In this document: positions 1 to 6,622 of the stretch, piece by piece
How the letters are laid out: every line of letters begins with the position of its first letter
Numbering within the stretch: the first letter of the stretch is position 1
Virus record (IMG/VR): IMGVR_UViG_3300042868_005712
Coordinates: 1 to 47,578 of that record
Origin: a virus
Direction: 5' to 3' (one strand)
Length of the DNA stretch: 47,578 nt
Position numbers and translations under genes: made by a program
The notes under the pieces: generated by a model
Database searches by the model: none
What the model was told of the DNA's origin: nothing
The model's input: the letters and a program-made list of their open reading frames with translations, nothing else

Positions 1-47
1 GGGTATTGAAATGGTTTGTACGTAATATTATGTTTTGTTAAACTCAT
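1..47 (-). CDS. nrdB: Ribonucleotide reductase small subunit, N-terminal fragment
   Basis: Only the first 15 codons lie in the window; the gene runs off the left edge. The peptide begins MSLTKHNITYKPFQY. The YKPF-Y element resembles the N-terminus of class I beta subunits, which usually continue into a YPWA-type segment. The start lies 3 nt after the stop of the large subunit gene, as expected for an nrdA-nrdB pair. The beta subunit would carry the metal cofactor and supply the radical for deoxynucleotide synthesis. The assignment rests on position and a short motif, so it is moderate. Confidence 0.55.
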   Translation of the reverse strand, partial: MSLTKHNITYKPFQY

Positions 48-50
48 TTA

Positions 51-1796
51 TCATCCATGACAGCTTAAACATTCATCAGCATCTTTCAATGCCACCCTTT
101 GCTTCTCTACACCTACTTTATCAGCTGTAACACCTGCTGAAGTTCGTAAATAGTATAAACCTTTTAATCCATCTTTATAAGATTTTAAATGAACAGAATT
201 CACATAATTCTTATCTACTCCAGCTGGGAAGAATAAATTTACAGACTGACCTTGACAAATATATTTTTGTCGTTTAGCAGAATGTTCTACAACCCAATGC
301 TGATCTAATTCAAAAGCTGTTTTAAATACTGCTTTGTTTTGTTCATCTAAGAAATCTAAATGCTGTACAGAGCCATCACTGTTAATAATAGTCTTCCATA
401 CTTCATCTGTATTCTTATCTAATGTTTGAAGGATTTTTTCCAAATACTTGTTCTTGACGAGATGCGCACCTGCACGAGTGCGGTGAGTAAAAGCATTAGA
501 CTTGGAAGGCTCAATACTAGGGCTACAGCCACAAATAATAGAACTGTTAGCGTTCGGAGCAATAGCAAACAAATGACTGTTACGCTTGCCTGTACCAACC
601 ATATCAGGTGCTTCACCTTTTTCTTTACCAAGTTCAAGTGTAGCTTCTTCAGCTTGTTTATACATTGATTTAAATATTTTATCATTAGCAATAGAAGCTG
701 TTACACTTTCCCAAGCAATATTGTGTTGTTGTAGATAGCCATGGAAACCCATAGCGCCAATACCAATAGCACGCTCTCTTTGAGCACTATACTTGGCTTT
801 GCTAATATCATCTGGTGCATGCTCAATAAAGTACTCTAGTACATTATCTAGCAATTTAACCATATCTTTAATCATAGATGAATCTTTCCATTCATCGTAA
901 GTCTCAAGGTTAACTGAACTTAAACAACAAACTGCTGTTCTTTCATTGTCTGTAACTAAATGGATTTCATTACACAAGTTACTACCTTTGATACTAAGAC
1001 CTAATTTCTTTTGTGATTCTGGAAGAGACTTATTTGCAGTATCAATATAATTAATATAAGGAGTACCTGTTCTAAATCTTGCCTCTAATAATCTTTGCCA
1101 GAGTTCTCTTGCTGGAATAGTTTCAACAACTTGTTTAGTATCAGGACACAATAAATTCCAAGGAAGACCCTTGTCTACTGCATTCATAAAATCGTCTGTG
1201 ATATTTACCGCATTAAATAGGTTAAAACACTTCCTATTTGCATCCCCACCAGTAGGAACCCGAATATTAATGAACTCCACAATAGCAGGATGAGAGATAT
1301 CAAGATAGGCTGCATAAGATCCTTTTCTAGTTTTACCTTGTTTATAGGCTGTCATTTGAGAATCAACAACTGTTAAGAAGGGGATAGGTCCCGGTGCTTT
1401 GTCTGAGGAGGCTCTTACTGTAGACCAATGTCCACCAACACCGCCACCCTTAACAGACAACCAAGAAACTTCTGAGTTATGCTCAATTAAAGATTCTAGT
1501 GTGTCATCTACATAAGTTAGGAAACAAGAGATAGGTAATCCTTTTGGTTTCTCGTTAGGTAGTGGTGCATTTGATAATACTGGACTAGAAAACATAAACC
1601 ATCGTTTACTTGCGTAATCATAAATTCTTTGTGCAAAAGCTAAATCACCGTAAGAATACGCAACGGATGCTCTCGCTAATGCCTCTTGTGGATCTTCATT
1701 TTTAAGACAATAGTAATCTTTTAATAAACTTAATGCTTGCTCGCTAAAACTTTTATTTCTTTCGTAATCAATTTTAATCCCTAAGTGTTTCTTCAT
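51..1796 (-). CDS. nrdA: Class I ribonucleoside-diphosphate reductase large subunit
   Basis: This subunit reduces ribonucleotides to deoxyribonucleotides for phage DNA synthesis. Visible signatures are an SCFL cysteine, the NLCNEI active-site cysteine motif (about residue 280), a CCLSSVNL cysteine, the IAPNANSSIICGCSPSIEP block, the YY radical-transfer tyrosine dyad followed by LRT, and a C-terminal CLSC redox pair. The usual N-terminal ATP-cone is absent and the protein is short (581 aa; many NrdA proteins exceed 700), so dATP feedback may be missing. I chose the ATG at 1796 because GGA precedes it by 5 nt. An in-frame ATG at 1820 would add eight residues but has a poor ribosome binding site. 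The start overlaps a small gene in another frame. Confidence 0.93.
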   Translation of the reverse strand: MKKHLGIKIDYERNKSFSEQALSLLKDYYCLKNEDPQEALARASVAYSYGDLAFAQRIYDYASKRWFMFSSPVLSNAPLPNEKPKGLPISCFLTYVDDTLESLIEHNSEVSWLSVKGGGVGGHWSTVRASSDKAPGPIPFLTVVDSQMTAYKQGKTRKGSYAAYLDISHPAIVEFINIRVPTGGDANRKCFNLFNAVNITDDFMNAVDKGLPWNLLCPDTKQVVETIPARELWQRLLEARFRTGTPYINYIDTANKSLPESQKKLGLSIKGSNLCNEIHLVTDNERTAVCCLSSVNLETYDEWKDSSMIKDMVKLLDNVLEYFIEHAPDDISKAKYSAQRERAIGIGAMGFHGYLQQHNIAWESVTASIANDKIFKSMYKQAEEATLELGKEKGEAPDMVGTGKRNSHLFAIAPNANSSIICGCSPSIEPSKSNAFTHRTRAGAHLVKNKYLEKILQTLDKNTDEVWKTIINSDGSVQHLDFLDEQNKAVFKTAFELDQHWVVEHSAKRQKYICQGQSVNLFFPAGVDKNYVNSVHLKSYKDGLKGLYYLRTSAGVTADKVGVEKQRVALKDADECLSCHG

Positions 1797-1941
1797 GCTT
1801 TTCCGTTTCTGTGAGTTCATCCAAGTGATTCATTTCGAATTCACTCTCCTCTTCGCTCATCTTATATTTTTTAGTTTTAACAATACTAGGTGGTGTTTTA
1901 TCGTACTCTTTAGTGTTATACCTATTTCTAGTTTTAGACAT
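1774..1941 (-). CDS. Small acidic hypothetical protein (55 aa)
   Basis: A 55-codon gene fills the gap between dCMP deaminase and nrdA. Its ATG overlaps the deaminase stop by 8 nt, and its end runs into the nrdA start in another frame. The N-terminal half is basic (MSKTRNRYNTKEY) and the C-terminal half is very acidic (MSEEESEFEM, then DELTETEKHEE). No membrane segment or known domain is seen. The tiling and overlaps support a real, translationally coupled gene. Its function is unknown; a regulatory role near the reductase is only a guess from position. Confidence 0.55.
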   Translation of the reverse strand: MSKTRNRYNTKEYDKTPPSIVKTKKYKMSEEESEFEMNHLDELTETEKHEETLRD

Positions 1942-2380
1942 CTAGTGAATCTTCCCAATAATAAGTTTCTACACCTACTTTTTCAAGAAATCCAACACCA
2001 TCAGAACCATCGTGTTTTTGTTTATACACTACTCTTTTAATACCTGCTTGATAAAGCAATTTTGCACAATTGATGCAAGGTGATAATGTAACATATGCTG
2101 TAGCATCTAAAGAGCTATGACCTGTTTTAGCTAGTTTAGCAATAGCATTGGTTTCAGCATGTAATACTTCTGGTTTAGTCTCTAAAAATTTCAATTCACC
2201 GTTTGCATATAATTCATTTTCACAGTTGTTATCCATCCCAGAGGGCATACCGTTATACCCAAAAGAAAGTATATTTCCTTCTTTAACTAGAACACAACCT
2301 ACTTGTGCTCGTCTAGCATGTGATAGTTTTGCTATTTCACTTGCAATAGTTAAAAACAGCTTATCAAATTTCAAATTCAT
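1934..2380 (-). CDS. dCMP (deoxycytidylate) deaminase
   Basis: This enzyme is predicted to deaminate dCMP to dUMP and so feed thymidylate synthesis. The zinc site of the cytidine/deoxycytidylate deaminase family is complete: HAETNAI with the zinc-binding His and catalytic Glu, then PCINCAKLLYQAG with the PCxxC pair. The length (148 aa) is typical of phage enzymes of this type. The ATG at 2380 is used; a TTG two codons upstream is less likely. The start overlaps the end of the primase-helicase gene, suggesting coupled translation in a replication and nucleotide-supply operon. Confidence 0.92.
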   Translation of the reverse strand: MNLKFDKLFLTIASEIAKLSHARRAQVGCVLVKEGNILSFGYNGMPSGMDNNCENELYANGELKFLETKPEVLHAETNAIAKLAKTGHSSLDATAYVTLSPCINCAKLLYQAGIKRVVYKQKHDGSDGVGFLEKVGVETYYWEDSLDV

Positions 2381-3995
2381 TTTCAAATTCCGAAAGGTTT
2401 AAGTTTTGTAATCTACCTGTTTTATGGTCATATTTAGCACCACCAACATTACCTGTTAAGCCAGTGTAACGACATTTTAGTACTCTCATTTTAATTGAGT
2501 TTCTTTTTGTTTCATCATCATTTAACATGTCTCTAGCAAAGGCTACGATATCCATTGAGATCTGTTTAATAGAGCCTGAGCCACGAATATCATCTAAAGA
2601 AGCTAATTTACCTTCTTCAAAAGATTTACCCTGACCGCTAGTTTTTCTCAAATGACTAATCAACCCAATCCAAACATTATGTTTCTTGACTAGGCGAAGT
2701 AAGTCATTCATTACTTTATCGGTAGCAGCATTACCTTCTAAACCATCTGCACCTTCAGAAACTAGAATTGTGATATGATCAATAAATAAATATTTACAAC
2801 CCATTAAACACATAAACTCTAATTGTTGTACAATAGAGCTATCATTAATAGAACCTTGATGATCTAAGACAACGACTCGACCATCCCCGAAGACCTTATC
2901 AAAACCAACTCTAAGTTCTTCAAGTGGGATCTCCTCTGCTGAAGGGTTTTTATTAAGAACCATCCCAGACAATTTTCTGGCAGTTTCAGCAGGAGATTCT
3001 TCAAGAGAAATAACTCCAATCTTGTCAGGAGTAGCGTCAAGAAGATGAACAAGTATCTCCCTAAGAATAGTACTTTTACCAGAGCCAGTACCAGAAGTCC
3101 AAAGAGTAATTTCACCTAATCTCATACCTTTCAATTTGCTATTTAAACCATCTATACAACCAGGATAGGGAATAGATTGAATTGTATTGTATTCTTCTAA
3201 TTGTTTCCAAATATCTTCAGGATTAAGAATACCAGCAGGAGACCATTGTTTAGCATCCCATACAGACCTTAATAACGTTTTATAACCATGTTTAATTAAT
3301 ACATCACAAGGATCTTTTTCAGGAAGATGAGCTATCTTTACCTTGTCAGCACCAACTACTCGAGCAGCTGCTTCTACTTCTTTCTTACCTACATCATCCA
3401 TATCAAACATAAGGATGACTTCATCAAAGCCTCTGATCCACTCTCGTTCTTCTAAAAGAAACTTATGTGAACCCGCACCGGCTGGGATAGATACTACAGG
3501 ATAAATATTTCCATAATGTTCTAAGAAAGCTTGTGCTACAGCCATAGCATCAAATTCACCCTCTGTAATTACTAATCTTTTACCACTACTAAAGTTAGTT
3601 TGACCAAACAAACCTTTTAGTTTACCAATACAACGAAATGCTTTTGGTAACTCTCTTACTTTATAACCTGCAGGATTGTCTTTATCTCCATACGGGTAAT
3701 AATAAGTGTCAATTTCACCACTAGTGTCATAGCTAACTTTTACGCCAAAGAATTCAGATACTCTCTTTGTGATACCTCTAGCTTTACAACCTCTTGATTC
3801 TAAGGTAGACATTACCTCATGAAGCTCATTCTTATTTGTTGTTTCCACAAAATTATCTTTCTCAATAACATCTGCTTTAAAAGGTGTTTGGCATGAGAAA
3901 CAGAAAGCAGATCCGTCTTCATAAATCTGCATAGCATCTGAACTTCCACAGCTGTTTGATCTACATGGTTGATTCTTTTTTACGATTTTTCCCAT
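2364..3995 (-). CDS. T7 gp4-like bifunctional DNA primase-helicase
   Basis: This protein primes lagging-strand synthesis and unwinds the fork as a hexamer. An N-terminal zinc-binding region has spaced cysteines (CRSNSCG, then FCFSC) at about residues 10-45. A Toprim primase block EGEFDAMAVA sits near residue 148, with a second acidic stretch LMFDMDD. The helicase domain has Walker A SGTGSGKST near residue 303 and Walker B KYLFIDH near residue 401. The 543-aa length is close to T7 gp4 (566 aa). The ATG start at 3995 is preferred over a TTG at 4010. The first codons overlap, in another frame, the end of a small membrane-protein gene. Confidence 0.95.
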   Translation of the reverse strand: MGKIVKKNQPCRSNSCGSSDAMQIYEDGSAFCFSCQTPFKADVIEKDNFVETTNKNELHEVMSTLESRGCKARGITKRVSEFFGVKVSYDTSGEIDTYYYPYGDKDNPAGYKVRELPKAFRCIGKLKGLFGQTNFSSGKRLVITEGEFDAMAVAQAFLEHYGNIYPVVSIPAGAGSHKFLLEEREWIRGFDEVILMFDMDDVGKKEVEAAARVVGADKVKIAHLPEKDPCDVLIKHGYKTLLRSVWDAKQWSPAGILNPEDIWKQLEEYNTIQSIPYPGCIDGLNSKLKGMRLGEITLWTSGTGSGKSTILREILVHLLDATPDKIGVISLEESPAETARKLSGMVLNKNPSAEEIPLEELRVGFDKVFGDGRVVVLDHQGSINDSSIVQQLEFMCLMGCKYLFIDHITILVSEGADGLEGNAATDKVMNDLLRLVKKHNVWIGLISHLRKTSGQGKSFEEGKLASLDDIRGSGSIKQISMDIVAFARDMLNDDETKRNSIKMRVLKCRYTGLTGNVGGAKYDHKTGRLQNLNLSEFENEFEI

Positions 3996-4140
3996 GAATG
4001 TATGTTCCAAATTGTGTTAATAGTACTGATATAAGCAATATATCACTTGAGTTTAATTGTTGTTGTTGAATGAATAACACATTAATGCCTTGACCAATCA
4101 TCAAAGCTAAACCTGCAATAATTAAAATAAATGATGTCAT
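3961..4140 (-). CDS. Small two-helix membrane protein overlapping the primase start
   Basis: This 59-aa gene starts within an ATGA overlap with the GIY-YIG gene stop. It ends 35 nt inside the primase-helicase gene in another frame. The protein has two hydrophobic segments, about residues 3-24 (FILIIAGLALMIG) and 34-48 (ILLISVLLTQFG), joined by a QQQQ turn, and a basic tail KNRKK. It fills exactly the gap between two well-supported genes, which argues that it is real. No family is recognised. It could be an inner-membrane effector, or its translation could tune primase initiation. Confidence 0.6.
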   Translation of the reverse strand: MTSFILIIAGLALMIGQGINVLFIQQQQLNSSDILLISVLLTQFGTYIHGKNRKKESTM

Positions 4141-4565
4141 TTATAGTACTCCTCTAATAAGTTACGTAGACGTTCTTTATGTCTATCTGTTATCGTTTCT
4201 GTAGATTTCCACGTCACCTTATCAATAAATCTATTATACCAAATGTGATTATTAGAGGGAACTTCTACTACTGTTTGACTCCATGTTTCTGCCCAACTTA
4301 CTCCACCTCTTGTGTAGTATTGTTCTAATACATGAAATTCGAATTTATCTTTACCTAGCTCTTTCATTCGAGCTTTTAGTTCATTAGAAGAACTTGCATA
4401 GCTCTTCCAATTAGACTCTTTTCCTTTATTAAGCTTTCCATTTCCACGGAAATACTTTTTACCGATATACATCATCCCTGATTCTTTATCTCTGATCACA
4501 TAAACAAAGCCACATGCTTTTTCATGGTCTAAGTCTTCAGGAAATAACCAATGACCATTATTCAT
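4137..4565 (-). CDS. GIY-YIG endonuclease, SegE-like
   Basis: This is a predicted single-domain DNA endonuclease. The N-terminus carries a GIY-YIG core (GFVYVIRDKESGMMYIGKK), followed by the spaced W..Y..SS..L and LGKDKFEFHVLE elements seen in the SegE-like branch of phage GIY-YIG proteins. A GGVSWAETWSQ segment follows. No separate DNA-binding domain is evident in 142 aa. It overlaps the exonuclease stop and the next small gene by a few bases, so it sits inside the replication operon. It may be a free-standing homing endonuclease, or may cut host or branched DNA; no T7 gp3-type junction resolvase is seen in this window. Confidence 0.78.
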   Translation of the reverse strand: MNNGHWLFPEDLDHEKACGFVYVIRDKESGMMYIGKKYFRGNGKLNKGKESNWKSYASSSNELKARMKELGKDKFEFHVLEQYYTRGGVSWAETWSQTVVEVPSNNHIWYNRFIDKVTWKSTETITDRHKERLRNLLEEYYK

Positions 4566-5328
4566 ATTTAGACCGATCTAAACTAAAGTAATCATTGATA
4601 TCTTTTTGTATATGAATCAACTTTCCATTTAGTAGTAAACGATCATACCACTCTTCTTTGAAATAATTCTTATAAGCTCCAACAACTGCAGCTTCTCTTT
4701 TTTCATTAGTATCACAATCTACAAGAATCTTTTCAGCTTTCTTGGGACCAATCCCAGGAATACCTTGAATATTATCTGTTGCATCACCTTGTAATACTTG
4801 TCTCCAATAAAAGAAATTACCCTGATCCTCAGAAACATCCACAAACTGTTGTTTATGAATTAGATAATGCTTTCCAGGAATACATAGTAAATCCTTGTCA
4901 ATAGAACAAATTACAAAGTTATCACCGTTTCTTCTACATTCTTCAGCCCAAATACGCACATAATCATCAGCTTCTCTGTTATGAGCAGGAACGGCAATAC
5001 CTGCTTCAATCGCCATTAATCTTACATCTGGTACTAGTTCTTTTCTTTTGTCTACAGAACCTGTATTACGATGAGCCTTATATTCAGGAAATATATCTTG
5101 TCTAAAATTACCTTGACCTTTTACAGAACAAAGATAATCATCAGCAAAACAAATCTCTACTAAACTGTCAATTAAAACCTTAAACTTTTCAAAAGCTTCT
5201 TCAGCATTTTTAACTGGAATATAGGTTTTATTTCCAAAGTCATCTTTTATAACTGTATCCGAACAAGCGTGATATGCGACTACGTCACCATCAATAATGG
5301 CATAGTTCTTTTTATTATTTTCTTCCAA
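4558..5328 (-). CDS. 5'-3' exonuclease / flap nuclease (T7 gp6 / FEN type)
   Basis: This nuclease is expected to remove RNA primers and degrade DNA during replication and recombination. Metal-binding acidic motifs of the FEN superfamily are present: AIIDGD at residues 10-15, READDY near 118, CSIDKDLL near 144 and GDATDNIQGI near 178. A helix-hairpin-helix element PGIGPKKAEKIL follows. The length is 256 aa. The start must be a TTG: an in-frame TAG lies four codons upstream and no ATG occurs before the first catalytic motif. AGGA sits 7 nt before the TTG. The 18-nt promoter-like motif ends about 20 nt upstream. Confidence 0.9.
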   Translation of the reverse strand: MEENNKKNYAIIDGDVVAYHACSDTVIKDDFGNKTYIPVKNAEEAFEKFKVLIDSLVEICFADDYLCSVKGQGNFRQDIFPEYKAHRNTGSVDKRKELVPDVRLMAIEAGIAVPAHNREADDYVRIWAEECRRNGDNFVICSIDKDLLCIPGKHYLIHKQQFVDVSEDQGNFFYWRQVLQGDATDNIQGIPGIGPKKAEKILVDCDTNEKREAAVVGAYKNYFKEEWYDRLLLNGKLIHIQKDINDYFSLDRSKYE

Positions 5329-5345
5329 CTTTACATCCTAATTGG

Positions 5346-5594
5346 TTAAGGGTTAATCTTCAGGGCAACCCTATTGGTTGGTATTAGACTTCCTAGCTTT
5401 TTAAGTCTACTCATATGTAATCGATAATTTTTCGATTTTGTATCATATGTAATCTTAGACACGGGCATAGGGCTGTTAAGTACAACTAGCTCAATTATAT
5501 TTGTATTATTATTAATTCGCCATAATGCAGAATTTGTATAATAGCTACGACTATTCGTGAATAAATTATAAATAGTATTGATTATTTTAAACAT
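5346..5594 (-). CDS. Hypothetical protein (82 aa)
   Basis: The function is not recognised. The gene begins with ATG one base into the previous stop codon (TAATG), and AAGGA lies 6 nt upstream. The protein is basic, Asn/Tyr/Ile-rich and without a clear membrane segment. It includes a stretch SKITYDTKSKNYRLHMSRLKKLG that could be beta-strand followed by a basic helix. The last codons and stop coincide with promoter-like copy P3, so this sequence serves both as coding end and as a probable control site for the downstream exonuclease gene. Confidence 0.6.
   Translation of the reverse strand: MFKIINTIYNLFTNSRSYYTNSALWRINNNTNIIELVVLNSPMPVSKITYDTKSKNYRLHMSRLKKLGSLIPTNRVALKINP
5349..5366 (-). promoter_or_regulatory. 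Putative phage RNA polymerase promoter, copy P3
   Basis: The minus strand reads GCCCTGAAGATTAACCCT. This differs by one base from two identical copies at 12502-12519 and 44826-44843. It lies just upstream of the exonuclease gene and overlaps the 3' end of the preceding 82-aa gene. The internal ATTAACCCT matches part of the phage T3 promoter. A start site just downstream would leave a very short leader containing AGGA. Confidence 0.6.
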
Positions 5595-5734
5595 TAATTT
5601 CCTTTTATTAAATATGAACCTAACGAGAACAATATAACAATTAGTAATATTGATAATATACTATATATTAATAAGTTAAATAAACCTGATAATAATAACC
5701 CTATTAAGGCAAAAATTATTATTTTACTCCACAT
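5594..5734 (-). CDS. Small hydrophobic membrane protein (46 aa)
   Basis: This 46-codon gene lies between two longer genes. Its ATG overlaps the end of the upstream 113-aa gene, and its TAA shares one base with the next ATG. Nearly the whole protein is hydrophobic, with one segment at about residues 4-24 (IIIFALIGLLLSG) and a second at about 26-42 (ILSILLIVILFSLG), ending in a short basic tail. It is probably an inner-membrane protein. A holin-like role is conceivable from the topology alone, but nothing supports it directly. Confidence 0.55.
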   Translation of the reverse strand: MWSKIIIFALIGLLLSGLFNLLIYSILSILLIVILFSLGSYLIKGN

Positions 5735-6065
5735 AAATAACTCTACCTTTTAATTCAGCAGAAGTAAATTCATAAATAGGTTCTAAACTATCTGCCTTTA
5801 CAAAACTATTAAATTTATAGGGATTATAAGTTACTCTTGTATTTAGATTAAATTGTTTATCGCTGATATCACCTAGGACTCCAGCGTGTACATTCTTTCT
5901 TTTTTCTTTTAACACTCTTTGCCTTCCAGCTTCTGAAACTTTAAATTTTCCATTAACTAATGTTACTGAGTCTCTGTGTGCAATAACACGACCTTTATTC
6001 GGTCCTTCCATAGCTTTAAGACTTAAACATTTTTTATGAAGATTATAATATACAAATACCTTCAT
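5724..6065 (-). CDS. Conserved-looking phage hypothetical protein (113 aa)
   Basis: No function can be assigned. The protein begins MKVFVYYNLHKKCLSLKAME and continues with a polar, basic region containing GRVIAHRDSV and EAGRQRVLKEKRKNVHAG. This suggests a compact mixed alpha/beta fold with a basic, possibly nucleic-acid-binding helix. I have the impression of similar sequences among phage hypotheticals near replication genes, but this is memory, not a search. The start ATG shares bases with the stop of the nucleotidyltransferase-like gene (TAATG), so the two are probably translationally coupled. Confidence 0.75.
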   Translation of the reverse strand: MKVFVYYNLHKKCLSLKAMEGPNKGRVIAHRDSVTLVNGKFKVSEAGRQRVLKEKRKNVHAGVLGDISDKQFNLNTRVTYNPYKFNSFVKADSLEPIYEFTSAELKGRVIYVE

Positions 6066-6622
6066 TATAGTCCGAAACCTTCTTCTTGGAATACAACTTT
6101 CATTCTTGGGTATTTAGCTACAATTTTATCGACATATTTCATATCAGCTTTGCCATCAACAAAAATACAATTAAATTTATCACCAACTCTAAACTCTTCT
6201 TTAGTATAAATTTGACCATCTGTATTCATGTAGATTTTAGAAATACTAACCATAAAATCATAAATCATAAGACGAGGATCTCTGCTACAATAAATAATTT
6301 GTGCAGGAACTACTGTGTTCTTTAGATTAAAAACACCACTAATTCCTCGATTATCTTCTAAATAATTAGTAGAAGTTGTTGTAACATCCTCTACTTGAAA
6401 GCCTAATTTTTGTAATCGTTCTACAATAGATGTTCGACATTCAAATTGCTTCCCAACAATAAAAATATCTAAATCTTTTGCTAATCGATTATAGTGCCAA
6501 TCTCTCGGTGCCCCACCTGCTACAATAGCATCAGGATCAATGATACTAATAGTGTCTAATAATTTCAAAGCATAAGCTTCTTGATCTGCTACTGTCATTA
6601 CATTTTTATTAATGAACATCAT
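6065..6622 (-). CDS. Nucleotidyltransferase-fold protein
   Basis: This is a probable minimal DNA polymerase beta-like nucleotidyltransferase. The signature GGAPRDW followed by KDLDIFIVG matches the GG...RD...DxD pattern of the CCA-adding / poly(A) polymerase head and related transferases, with the two Asp as metal ligands. No RNA-binding body domain is visible (about 185 aa). The start at 6622 is supported by GGAG 9 nt upstream; in-frame ATGs at 6652 and 6619 are alternatives. The gene overlaps the DNA polymerase 3' end. The substrate is unknown: it could be RNA ends, a nucleotide or a protein. Confidence 0.68.
   Translation of the reverse strand: MMFINKNVMTVADQEAYALKLLDTISIIDPDAIVAGGAPRDWHYNRLAKDLDIFIVGKQFECRTSIVERLQKLGFQVEDVTTTSTNYLEDNRGISGVFNLKNTVVPAQIIYCSRDPRLMIYDFMVSISKIYMNTDGQIYTKEEFRVGDKFNCIFVDGKADMKYVDKIVAKYPRMKVVFQEEGFGL

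Noticed and set aside
426-668. Plus-strand open frame inside nrdA
   Set aside because: Shadow of a highly conserved reductase gene; the other plus-strand frames (for example 1795-2040, 6086-6325, 13774-14415, 31596-31835, 39941-40321) are rejected for the same reason.
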